NCBI GenBank assembly: GCA_963747765.1
Contig: CAVVGH010000013.1
Coordinates: 1 to 64,000 of the forward strand
DNA: 64,000 bases
Reading direction: 5' to 3'
From: VRUE01 sp963747765
GTDB taxonomy: Bacteria; Actinomycetota; Thermoleophilia; Solirubrobacterales; 70-9
A program made the translations under genes and the position numbers. The notes under the pieces were generated by a model that had not been told where the DNA came from, did no database searches, and saw only the letters and a list, made by a program, of their open reading frames with translations. Below are positions 40,900 through 48,322 of this stretch, piece after piece; position 1 is the first letter of the stretch; each line of letters begins with the position of its first letter.

Positions 40900-42294
40900 A
40901 TGGCATCCACCCCGCAGCCCCACCCCGACGAGGTCACCATGGAGGAGGTCGTCGCGCTCTGCAAACGGCGCGGCTTCGTCTTCCCGTCCTCGGAGATCTA
41001 CGGCGGTCTCGGCTCGACATACGACTACGGGCACTACGGCGTCCTGCTCAAGAACAACGTCAAATCCGAGTGGTGGCGGGCGATGTTGCAGGAGCGCGAC
41101 GACATCGTGGCGCTCGACTCGGCGATCCTCCAGCATCCGCGCGTATGGGAGGCCTCCGGCCACCTGGAGGGCTTCACCGACCCGCTCGTGCAGTGCCTGG
41201 GGAAGTGCAAGAAGCGCTGGCGCGAGGACCATCTGCGCGAGGCGGTGGAAGAGAAAGGCGGCGATCCCGAGGCCGAGCTGCGCTGCCCGGAGTGCGACGG
41301 CGAGCTCTCCGAGCCGCGCCAGTTCAACCTGATGTTCGAGACCCACGTCGGGCCGGTGGCCGAGGAGGGCTCAACCGTCTACCTGCGCCCGGAGACGGCG
41401 CAGGGCATCTTCATCAACTTCAAGAACGTGCTCGGCTTCGCGCGCAAGAAGCCCCCCTTCGGAATCGCCCAGATCGGCAAGTCCTTCCGCAACGAGATCA
41501 CCCCTGGCAACTTCATCTTCCGAACCCGCGAGTTCGAGCAGATGGAGATGGAGTTCTTCGTGCCGCCCGAGGAGGACGAGAAGTGGCACGAGACCTGGAT
41601 CGCGGAGCGCGAGCGCTGGTACACCGAGCTCGGCATCAGACCCGAATTCCTACGCGTCCGCCCGCACGGCGCCGAGGAGCTGTCGCACTACTCCAAGGCG
41701 ACCAGCGACATCGAGTACCTCTTCCCGATCGGCTGGTCGGAGCTGGAGGGGGTCGCCAACCGCGGCACGTTCGACCTCGGCCAGCACACCGAGTTCAGCG
41801 GCGAGAAGCTCGAGTACTTCGACCAGGGGACCAAGGAGCGATACGTGCCCCGCGTCATCGAGCCGGCCGCGGGGGCCGACCGCGCCGCCCTCGCCTTCCT
41901 GGTCGACGCCTACGAGGTCGAGGAGGTCGAGGGCCGCAAGCGCACCGTGCTCCATCTCCACCCGCGCCTGGCGCCCGTCAAGGTCGCCGTACTCCCGCTG
42001 GTCTCCAAGGAGGGGATGCCCGAGAAGGCGCGCGAGATCTTCGCGGAGCTGCGCAAGCGGCTTCCCGCAGAGTTCGACGAGGGCGGGTCGATCGGCAAGC
42101 GCTATCGCCGCCAGGATGAGATCGGCACCCCCTGGGGCGTCACCATCGACGGTCAGACGATGGAAGACGACACCGTCACGCTCCGCGACCGCGACTCCCT
42201 CGAGCAGGTTCGCGTCCCGGTCGCCGGCCTCGCCGACGACCTCGCCGCCCGCCTCGCCCAGCCGTGGCGCAGCCCGAAGCCGCCTACCGGCTGA
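40900..42294 (+). CDS. glyQS: Glycyl-tRNA synthetase, alpha2 type
   Basis: 464 aa; single-chain class II enzyme, not the two-subunit bacterial form. VALCKRRGFVFPSSEIYGGL, DYGHYGVLLKNNVKSEWW, a Cys-zinc motif with CLGKCKKRW and CPECDGEL, QFNLMFETHVGP, RPETAQGIFINF (motif 2 region), FRNEITPGNFIFRTREFEQM, and GVANRGTFDLGQH, plus an HGTP anticodon domain at the end (KVAVLPLVSKEGM). Charges tRNA-Gly. A TATAC sequence lies 13 bp upstream. No T-box was seen. Its end overlaps the convergent FKBP gene by 11 bp. Confidence 0.97.
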   Translation: MASTPQPHPDEVTMEEVVALCKRRGFVFPSSEIYGGLGSTYDYGHYGVLLKNNVKSEWWRAMLQERDDIVALDSAILQHPRVWEASGHLEGFTDPLVQCLGKCKKRWREDHLREAVEEKGGDPEAELRCPECDGELSEPRQFNLMFETHVGPVAEEGSTVYLRPETAQGIFINFKNVLGFARKKPPFGIAQIGKSFRNEITPGNFIFRTREFEQMEMEFFVPPEEDEKWHETWIAERERWYTELGIRPEFLRVRPHGAEELSHYSKATSDIEYLFPIGWSELEGVANRGTFDLGQHTEFSGEKLEYFDQGTKERYVPRVIEPAAGADRAALAFLVDAYEVEEVEGRKRTVLHLHPRLAPVKVAVLPLVSKEGMPEKAREIFAELRKRLPAEFDEGGSIGKRYRRQDEIGTPWGVTIDGQTMEDDTVTLRDRDSLEQVRVPVAGLADDLAARLAQPWRSPKPPTG

Positions 42295-42817
42295 CCTTCT
42301 CTAGGTCGATCACGAAGACGAGCGTTTCGTTCGGCCCAATCGAGGGCGGCGCCCCGGTTTCGCCGTAGGCCAGATCGGGAGGTACGATCAGCTCGCGGCG
42401 GCCCCCCACCTTCATCCCTTCCACCCCCTGGTCCCAACCCTGGATGACTTCGCCGCCGCCGAGGGTGAAGCTGAACGGTTCGCCGCGGCTCCAGGAGGAA
42501 TCGAATTCTTCGCCGTCTTCGAAGTTCACGCCGACGTACTGGACGCTGACCTTGTCTCCGGACTTCGCTTCCGCCCCGGTCCCTCTTTCCAGTTCGTTGA
42601 CGACGAGGGTTGCCGGCGGCGCGCAGTCGGGCACTTCAACCTTCGGCTTCGTCTTCTTGGCCGAGGTGGCCACCGGCCCGGGCGGCATCTGGCAGCTCCC
42701 TTCCTTCTTCGAGCCGCTCCCCCCCGACCGGCCGATCAGCACTGCAGCGACGACGCCAACCGCAATCAGCGCGAACACGCCGAGGATCAGCCACCTGCTG
42801 TCGCGCCCCTGCTCCAT
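42284..42817 (-). CDS. Membrane-anchored FKBP-type peptidyl-prolyl isomerase
   Basis: 177 aa. One N-terminal membrane helix (about 10-29), a Ser/Gly/Lys linker, then an FKBP domain (about 75-177): VQYVGVNFEDGEEFDSSW, GGGEVIQGWDQGVEGMKVGG and LAYGETGAPPSIGPNETLVF. Active-site aromatic positions look present. Speeds proline isomerisation in exported proteins, like the PPIC protein at 13737. Glu codons mainly GAA. Convergent with glyQS, 11-bp overlap. Confidence 0.92.
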   Translation of the reverse strand: MEQGRDSRWLILGVFALIAVGVVAAVLIGRSGGSGSKKEGSCQMPPGPVATSAKKTKPKVEVPDCAPPATLVVNELERGTGAEAKSGDKVSVQYVGVNFEDGEEFDSSWSRGEPFSFTLGGGEVIQGWDQGVEGMKVGGRRELIVPPDLAYGETGAPPSIGPNETLVFVIDLEKVSR

Positions 42818-42858
42818 CGACGGGGGAGCCTAGAACATCGATCGATGGCTGGGGCGAG

Positions 42859-43224
42859 TCAGCCCTTGCCGGAGAGCAGGTCCCAGGCACGGCGCAGCTT
42901 GTCGCGGAGCTCGTCCGGCGCCATGTCATCGGGCCCAATCTCGAGTGAGCCCGGGCCTGCGCCCGGCTTGGGCAGCTCCCGCGCAGTGGCCGCGTCGATC
43001 TTCAGCACGACCCCCCGCTCGTAGACCTCCTCGACCTGGGAGGCATCGGCAAACCGGTGGCCGCCCGGCAGCACACTCGTGTCAAGCACGATTCCGTCGA
43101 AGATGTCGATCTCGGAGTCGGAGAGCACATGCTCCACCCTGCCAACCTCCTGCGCGTCGCTCGAGTACACCGGCACACCCGCTGCCAGAGCGAGGTAGGA
43201 GCTCGGCTTGCCCAGATCGTCCAT
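42859..43224 (-). CDS. PRC-barrel-like protein
   Basis: 121 aa. YLALAAGVPVYSSDAQEVGR, then VEHVLSDSEIDIFDGIVLDT and FADASQVEEVYERGVVLKID match the PRC-barrel/DUF2171 pattern of short beta-barrel domains. The C-terminal 30 residues are charged and helical. Such domains bind RNA or photosynthetic/ribosome-assembly partners elsewhere; here the role is unknown. Divergent from the BASS transporter gene. Confidence 0.75.
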   Translation of the reverse strand: MDDLGKPSSYLALAAGVPVYSSDAQEVGRVEHVLSDSEIDIFDGIVLDTSVLPGGHRFADASQVEEVYERGVVLKIDAATARELPKPGAGPGSLEIGPDDMAPDELRDKLRRAWDLLSGKG

Positions 43225-43286
43225 CCGCTGGACGCTACCCGAATCGGATGCCCACGTGGCCGGGAAGCCCCGTAGGGTCCTCGAAG

Positions 43287-44198
43287 ATGGATGGCCCGGT
43301 GCTGACAGCGGCCCTGCTGTCCGCGGCGATCGCGGTGATCATGTGCAACCTCGGGATGACGCTGACCGCCGCCGACTTCCGGCAGGTGATCGTGGCCCCG
43401 CGAGGCGTCGCGGTCGGGATGCTCGGCATGGTGCTCCTGGTGCCGCTGCTGGCGATGGCGACGGCCAAACTGTTCCACCTCTCGCCGGAGCTGGCGGTCG
43501 GCCTGGTCCTGGTCGGAGCCTCGCCCGCCGGGATGATGGCGAACATGTACACCCACCTCTCGCGGGGGGACACGGCGCTCTCGATAACGATGACCGCGCT
43601 CAGCAGCCTCGGGGCGATCGTGACCATGCCGGTCTTCATCGCGGCCTCGGCCGCCTACTTCGGCGCCGGGGAGATCGGCGGAGCCAGCATGCTTGGGGTG
43701 GTCGCCCGGGTCTTCGCGATCACCATCGTGCCGGTCTGGGTGGGAATGGAGCTGCGGCGGCGGCGGCCGGATTGGGTGGATGCCGTCTTCGCGCGCGTCC
43801 GCGCCACCTCGCTGGTCCTCTTCGGCCTGGTGGTCCTGGGCGCGATCGCCACCGAATACGACACCGTGGCCGAGAACCTGGTGGCGGTCGGCGCCGCGGC
43901 GCTGGCCTTCAACCTGGCGGCCATGGCAAGCGGCTTCGCCATCTCGAAGCTCAGTCACCTGCCCGACGGCCAGGCGACCGCGATCTCGCTAGAGCTCGGC
44001 ATCCACAACGCGGCGGTGGCGATCGCGGTGGGCGCTTCGCTGGCCACCGAGCTGACGATCCCGGCCGCCGTCTACGCCACCTTCATGGTGATCAGCGGCG
44101 CCGGCTTCGCCTGGGCGATGCGCGGCCGCAACGCGCCCGCCGAAACCGGCGAGCTGCGGGGCCCGGCCGAGGCTGCGCCGGCGTTCGAGCCCAAATAG
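43287..44198 (+). CDS. Bile acid:sodium symporter (BASS) family transporter
   Basis: 303 aa, about nine to ten membrane helices. MCNLGMTLTAADFRQVIVAP, LVLVGASPAGMMANMYTHLS (conserved crossover region, about 72-91), and ELGIHNAAVAIAVGASLA (about 232-249, second crossover) match the BASS/SBF fold. Imports an organic anion with sodium; the natural substrate in non-gut bacteria is unclear and could be a keto acid or steroid-like acid. The downstream fatty-acid genes may be related, but a gap of 170 bp intervenes. Confidence 0.85.
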   Translation: MDGPVLTAALLSAAIAVIMCNLGMTLTAADFRQVIVAPRGVAVGMLGMVLLVPLLAMATAKLFHLSPELAVGLVLVGASPAGMMANMYTHLSRGDTALSITMTALSSLGAIVTMPVFIAASAAYFGAGEIGGASMLGVVARVFAITIVPVWVGMELRRRRPDWVDAVFARVRATSLVLFGLVVLGAIATEYDTVAENLVAVGAAALAFNLAAMASGFAISKLSHLPDGQATAISLELGIHNAAVAIAVGASLATELTIPAAVYATFMVISGAGFAWAMRGRNAPAETGELRGPAEAAPAFEPK

Positions 44199-44258
44199 CG
44201 CACTGCGGCGAGTTCTGCCCACCAGAGAAAGGGGCTCTCCTGACCCATCCGGGTGAAG

Positions 44259-44312
44259 TAGGCAGTTGAGAAAGGGTGTCGCGCCAAGGCAGTTGAGAAA
44301 AGGTGTCGCGCT
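44259..44312 (+). repeat. 27-bp direct repeat upstream of the acyl-CoA synthetase pair
   Basis: Two adjacent units of AGGCAGTTGAGAAA[AG]GGTG then TCGCG, differing at one base in the core. Direct repeats just upstream of the first gene of the pair may be operator half-sites. A TATGCT lies at 44328-44333, but its spacing from the nearest TTGAGA (29 nt) is too wide for a standard promoter. Confidence 0.6.
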
Positions 44313-44365
44313 GCGGGGGAACGCGGCTATGCTCGTCGCGGGTAAACCACCGGAGAGGAGCGGAG

Positions 44366-44653
44366 ATGGCGATTGGACTGTGGCTCAAGTTCGACGGCGG
44401 CACCGAGGAGCAGTACAACGCGGTCAACACCCAGATGGGCATCGAAAGCGACCCGCCCGAGGGACTGATCTTCCACGCGGCGGGGCCGACCGAGAGTGGC
44501 TGGAGCGTGATCGACTTCTGGGAGTCGCGCGACCACTTCGACCGCTTTCTGGAGGGCCGTCTCGGGCAGGCCATCGAGGAGCTGGGCGACCAGGCGCCGC
44601 TGGGGCCCCCGAACATCAAGGAGTTCCCGGTTCAGAACATCATCGAGCCGTAG
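44366..44653 (+). CDS. Small ABM/dimeric alpha-beta-barrel protein
   Basis: 95 aa from the ATG at 44366, preceded by GAGAGGAG. WLKFDGGTEEQYNAVNTQMG, then FHAAGPTESGWSVIDFWESR and DHFDRFLEGRL have the pattern of stand-alone antibiotic-biosynthesis-monooxygenase-type (ferredoxin-like) domains. Active members are cofactor-free oxygenases; many are of unknown role. Ten bp before the acyl-CoA synthetase start, so co-expressed with it. Confidence 0.7.
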   Translation: MAIGLWLKFDGGTEEQYNAVNTQMGIESDPPEGLIFHAAGPTESGWSVIDFWESRDHFDRFLEGRLGQAIEELGDQAPLGPPNIKEFPVQNIIEP

Positions 44654-44663
44654 CGAGAAGGCG

Positions 44664-46175
44664 ATGGAGCTCAACCTGGCATCGCTGCTCACCGCCAGCG
44701 CCGAGCGAACGCCGGCGGCGACGGCGATCCGGCTCGGCGAGACCGGGCTGAGCTTCGCGGAGCTCGACGACCGCAGCGCCCGCCTCGCGGCGCTGTTGCG
44801 CGAGAAGGGCGTCGCACCGGGCGACCGGGTGGGCGTGATGCTGCCCAACGTGCCCGAGTTCCCGGTCGCCTACTACGGCGTGCTGCGCGCCGGGGCCATC
44901 GTGGTGCCGATGAACGTGCTGTTGAAGCGGCGCGAGATCGCCTTCTACCTGGAGGACTCGGGCGCCAGGCTGCTGCTCGCCTGGCACGGCTTCGGCGAGG
45001 AGGCGCGGGAGGGCGCCGCGGATGCGGGGGCAGCACCGATCGAGGTCGAGCCGGAGGCCTTCGCCGCAATCCTCGCGGAGCACGCGCCGGCACCGGGCGT
45101 CATCGAAACCGCAGCGGACGACACCGCGGTGATCCTCTACACGTCGGGCACCACCGGCAAGCCCAAGGGAGCCGAGCTGACCCACGCCAACCTGGAGCGC
45201 AACGCCGATGTCGCGTCGCGCACCACCTGCGAGATCGGCGCCGGTGACGTGGTCCTCGGCGCCCTCCCGCTCTTCCACTCGTTCGGCCAGACGGTGGCGA
45301 TGAACGCGTCGCTGATGGTCGGCGCCTGCCTGACGCTGGTGCCCAAATTCGATCCCGGGGACGCGCTGGCGACGATGCAGCGCGACGACGTCACCCACTT
45401 CTACGGAGTGCCGACGATGTTCGGCGCGCTGCTGCACCACCCCGAGCGCGAGAGCTTCGACACCTCCTCGCTGCGCACCTGCATCACCGGCGGCGCCTCG
45501 ATGCCAGTCGAAGTGCTGCGCGGCTTCGAAGAGGTCTTTGGGGCAAAGGTGATGGAGGGCTACGGGCTTTCGGAGACATCGCCGGTCGCCTGCTCCAACC
45601 ACCCCAACAGCGAGCGCAAGCCGGGCTCGATCGGCACCCCGATCGAAGGGGTCGAAATGCAGGTCGTGAACGACGACGACGACCCGGTTCCGCAGGGCGA
45701 GGTCGGCGAGATCGTGATCCGCGGACACAACATCATGAAGGGCTACTGGCAACGCCCCGACGCCACCGCGGAGACAATGCGAGGCGGCTGGTTCCACAGT
45801 GGCGACATGGCCCGCGTCGACGAGGACGGCTACTTCTTCATCGTCGATCGCAAGAAGGACCTGATCATCCGCGGCGGCTACAACGTCTACCCCCGCGAGG
45901 TGGAGGAGGTCCTCTACGAGCACCCGAAGATCCGCGAAGCCGCAGTGGTCGGGGTTCCCCACGACGAGTGGGGCGAGGAGATCGGCGCCGCGGTCGTCCT
46001 GCACGAGGGCGAGGAGATGAGGCCCGAGGAAGTCAGCTCCCACGTCAGGGAGCGCATCGCCGCCTACAAGTACCCGCGAGTCGTCTGGTTCCTCGACGAC
46101 CTACCGAAGGGCCCAACCGGGAAGATCCTGAAGCGCGAGATCGAGGCCCCCGCGGTCACGCAATCGTCCGCCTGA
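44664..46175 (+). CDS. Long-chain fatty acid-CoA ligase-like enzyme
   Basis: 503 aa, the short FadD/ANL type. AMP-binding P-loop LYTSGTTGKPKGAELTHAN (about 157-175), YGVPTMFGALL, MEGYGLSETSP (about 297-307), WFHSGDMARVDEDGYFFIVD, RKKDLIIRGGYNVYPREVEE and the C-terminal catalytic Lys in GPTGKILKREI (near 490). Activates a carboxylic acid to its CoA thioester with ATP. The R2-like/SCP2 fusion gene follows on the same strand 110 bp later, hinting at a shared lipid substrate. Confidence 0.92.
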   Translation: MELNLASLLTASAERTPAATAIRLGETGLSFAELDDRSARLAALLREKGVAPGDRVGVMLPNVPEFPVAYYGVLRAGAIVVPMNVLLKRREIAFYLEDSGARLLLAWHGFGEEAREGAADAGAAPIEVEPEAFAAILAEHAPAPGVIETAADDTAVILYTSGTTGKPKGAELTHANLERNADVASRTTCEIGAGDVVLGALPLFHSFGQTVAMNASLMVGACLTLVPKFDPGDALATMQRDDVTHFYGVPTMFGALLHHPERESFDTSSLRTCITGGASMPVEVLRGFEEVFGAKVMEGYGLSETSPVACSNHPNSERKPGSIGTPIEGVEMQVVNDDDDPVPQGEVGEIVIRGHNIMKGYWQRPDATAETMRGGWFHSGDMARVDEDGYFFIVDRKKDLIIRGGYNVYPREVEEVLYEHPKIREAAVVGVPHDEWGEEIGAAVVLHEGEEMRPEEVSSHVRERIAAYKYPRVVWFLDDLPKGPTGKILKREIEAPAVTQSSA

Positions 46176-46204
46176 GCCGCGCGCGGCGCGCAACGGGCGA
46201 AATT

Positions 46205-46222
46205 CCTGGCTGTGCAGCCAGG
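46205..46222. other. Short perfect hairpin after the acyl-CoA synthetase gene
   Basis: CCTGGCTG-TG-CAGCCAGG, 8-bp stem, 30 bp past the stop codon. No clear T-run, though AATCTCTTA follows at 46231. It may partly end transcription before the R2-like/SCP2 gene. Confidence 0.45.
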
Positions 46223-46284
46223 CGCACGCTAATCTCTTACCCCAGCGGTTGGGTCGGGAATAACCCCAGTCCAAAAGGAGAGAG

Positions 46285-47577
46285 ATGAGCGTCGCATCGC
46301 AGAGCCTGACTGACAGCATCACCTACGTGGACCTCTACCGCCGCTGGGAGCAGGGCAACTGGAGTGCCTACGAGCTCGATTTCTCCGCGGACCGCAAGGG
46401 CTGGGAGTCGCTGAGCGAGATGCAGCGCCGCTCGGCGATGTGGATCTACTCGATGTTCTACTACGGCGAGGATCGGGTCGCCGACACGCTCGCTCCCTAC
46501 GTCACCGCCGCGCCGACCGAGGAGCAGTCCTACTTTCTCGCCACACAACAGGTCGACGAGGTCCGCCATTCGATCTTCTTCCACCGTTTCTTCAAGGAGG
46601 TGATCGGCGTCAGCGGCGACTCCGTCCAGCAGACTCTCGCCTCCACCCTGCCACAGCTGAACTGGGGCTACCGCGGCATCTTCGACCGCCTCGACCGGAT
46701 GGCGGAGGAACTGCGCAAGGATCGCTCCCTGCCCAAGTACGCGCAGGCGATCACGCTCTACCACCTGATCGTCGAGGGCAGCCTGGCGCAGCCGGGCCAG
46801 CACTTCATCGAGGACTTCTTCGCCTCCAAGGAAACAATGCCGGGCTTCAGCGCGGGGATGGGGAACGTCTCGCGCGACGAGCAGCGCCACATCGGCTTCG
46901 GCGTCAAGGTCCTCTCAGAGCTGCTCGATCCCGAGCACCCCGGCGCCGAGGAGTGCCGCGCGGCGGTCGTCGAGCTGCTGCGCGAAACGCTGCCCTACGG
47001 CCCGGCGGTCTTCTACCCGCCCGGCATGGACCGCGAATACACGGAGTGCTACGGCTTCTCGCTCGAGGACATCTTCGCCTTCGGACTGAAGCTGATCCGC
47101 CAGCGCTGGCGCACGATCGGCTACCCGACCGAGGAGATGCCACCGGGCGTCTTCCCCTTCGACCCCGAGCTGCCCGCCGAGGAGGTCGCGAAACGACAGG
47201 TGAGGCTGATGGAGGCCGGCGTCCTGGGGCCCCCGAACGGGCCGCCGCCCGAGGTCTCGGAGGAGGTGCAGCGCCTGCACTTCGACGTAATCAAGCGGGT
47301 GGCCGACCCGAAGGGCGCGAACGGCTCGCGTCTCGTCTACCAGTGGCGCTTCGACGACGCCGACCCCTGGCACCTGATCATCGACAACGGCTCGACCAGG
47401 GCCGAGCCGGGCGAGGCCCCGAACCCGAACGTGACGATCGAGGCCAGCTGGGCGGACTGGATCGCCTCCGGCAAACCCGACGCCAACCCGCTGAAGATGA
47501 TGCTGCGGCGGCGCATTCGCCCGCACGGCAAGCCGCGCGAGTTGGCGCGGATGCGCAAGGTCTTCCCGCGGCGCTAA
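46285..47577 (+). CDS. R2-like diiron oxidase fused to an SCP2-type lipid-binding domain
   Basis: 430 aa; ATG preceded by AAAAGGAGAGAG. Residues about 10-290 are an R2-like ferritin fold with a complete metal-ligand set: E62, E92xxH95 (DEVRH), E164 (VEGSLAQPG) and E199xxH202 (RDEQRHIGFG). Residues about 325-430 resemble a sterol-carrier-protein-2 domain (VYQWRFDDADPWHLIIDNGS, PNVTIEASWADWIASGKPDA, NPLKMMLRRR). SCP2 folds bind fatty acyl chains or sterols, and R2lox proteins bind a long-chain fatty acid next to the metal site, so oxidation of a carried lipid is a reasonable inference. Paralogue of 3309-4238, which lacks the SCP2 part. Confidence 0.82.
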   Translation: MSVASQSLTDSITYVDLYRRWEQGNWSAYELDFSADRKGWESLSEMQRRSAMWIYSMFYYGEDRVADTLAPYVTAAPTEEQSYFLATQQVDEVRHSIFFHRFFKEVIGVSGDSVQQTLASTLPQLNWGYRGIFDRLDRMAEELRKDRSLPKYAQAITLYHLIVEGSLAQPGQHFIEDFFASKETMPGFSAGMGNVSRDEQRHIGFGVKVLSELLDPEHPGAEECRAAVVELLRETLPYGPAVFYPPGMDREYTECYGFSLEDIFAFGLKLIRQRWRTIGYPTEEMPPGVFPFDPELPAEEVAKRQVRLMEAGVLGPPNGPPPEVSEEVQRLHFDVIKRVADPKGANGSRLVYQWRFDDADPWHLIIDNGSTRAEPGEAPNPNVTIEASWADWIASGKPDANPLKMMLRRRIRPHGKPRELARMRKVFPRR

Positions 47578-47586
47578 GTGCCGTAA

Positions 47587-47765
47587 TGCGTATCCGGCTC
47601 GCTCCAACTCGCTCGTTGTGCGCCCGCTGGTCACATTTTCCCCGCGGGCGGTGGTCAAAAGACCATTCGATGAAGAAACCGGGGCCTCAGCCCAGCGCGT
47701 CGCTGCTTTGATCGGAGGGGATCCCGGGCAAAGCCGGCGCACCCTGGAGCGAACCGGATACGCAT
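47587..47765. mobile_element. MITE-like element, 179 bp, terminal inverted repeats
   Basis: Left end TGCGTATCCGGCTCGCTCCA, right end its complement (CCGGATACGCA, preceded by TGGAGCGAA): about 20 bp of inverted repeat. Flanked by AAGTGCCGTAA (47576-47586) and CAGTGCCGCAG (47766-47776). The interior is clearly related to 58876-59093 (for example GGTCAAAAGACCATTC against GGTTTAAAGACCAGTC). It directly follows the stop of the R2-like/SCP2 gene. Confidence 0.85.
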
Positions 47766-47776
47766 CAGTGCCGCAG

Positions 47777-48302
47777 TTCGCATCCGCCCCGCCCAGGCCA
47801 CACGAGCCGCTCCGTTCGTCATTTGTACCGCTCTGCGACACAAAGAGCGAACGGAGTCTCGCCCGGGAGATTCCAGCCGCTCCGTTCGTCATTTGTACCG
47901 CCCAGCGACACAAAGAGCGAACTGAGTTCGTATCCGCCTCGATCCCGCCTTCTTCGGCCGTGCCCTCGCGCAACTGCTCCGCCGAAGCCCCCTCATTCTC
48001 GGGGCCAGCGCGGAGCGACGCCCCCCAGCCCCTGACCGCCCGGGCCCTATGCAGCCCCTCCCTGTTTGCCCTCCTCACCTGCAAGTAGGAGGGCAAACAG
48101 GGAGAGGGCTGTTTCTCTCATCAATCAATCGACGAGGGGTTTCGGGTCCACCAGGCCCGTTTCGAACACCTCAACTCGTGAATTTCGAACCCGCGTGAGA
48201 GAGACCGGGGTTTCGGGGAGCGGGAACGGGCCGGTCGGTCCTGAACGGTGTGGTCTGGGCGGCGCGTGGGAGCGTGCGGCGTCGAGCCGGCCGGATATGG
48301 AT
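47777..48302 (+). mobile_element. Composite structured repeat element, copy 5
   Basis: Bounded by CAGTGCCGCAG (47766-47776) and CAGTGCCGTAG (48303-48313), 10 of 11 identical. Hairpin A at 47810-47856 and 47880-47926 (70-bp period; second copy has ACTGAG instead of ACGGAG), long hairpin at 48055-48108. The tail is nearly identical to that of copy 4. The left repeat is shared with the 179-bp MITE, so two elements sit in tandem at one target, just downstream of two convergent genes' stops. Confidence 0.82.
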
Positions 48303-48322
48303 CAGTGCCGTAGCAGCCCGGG

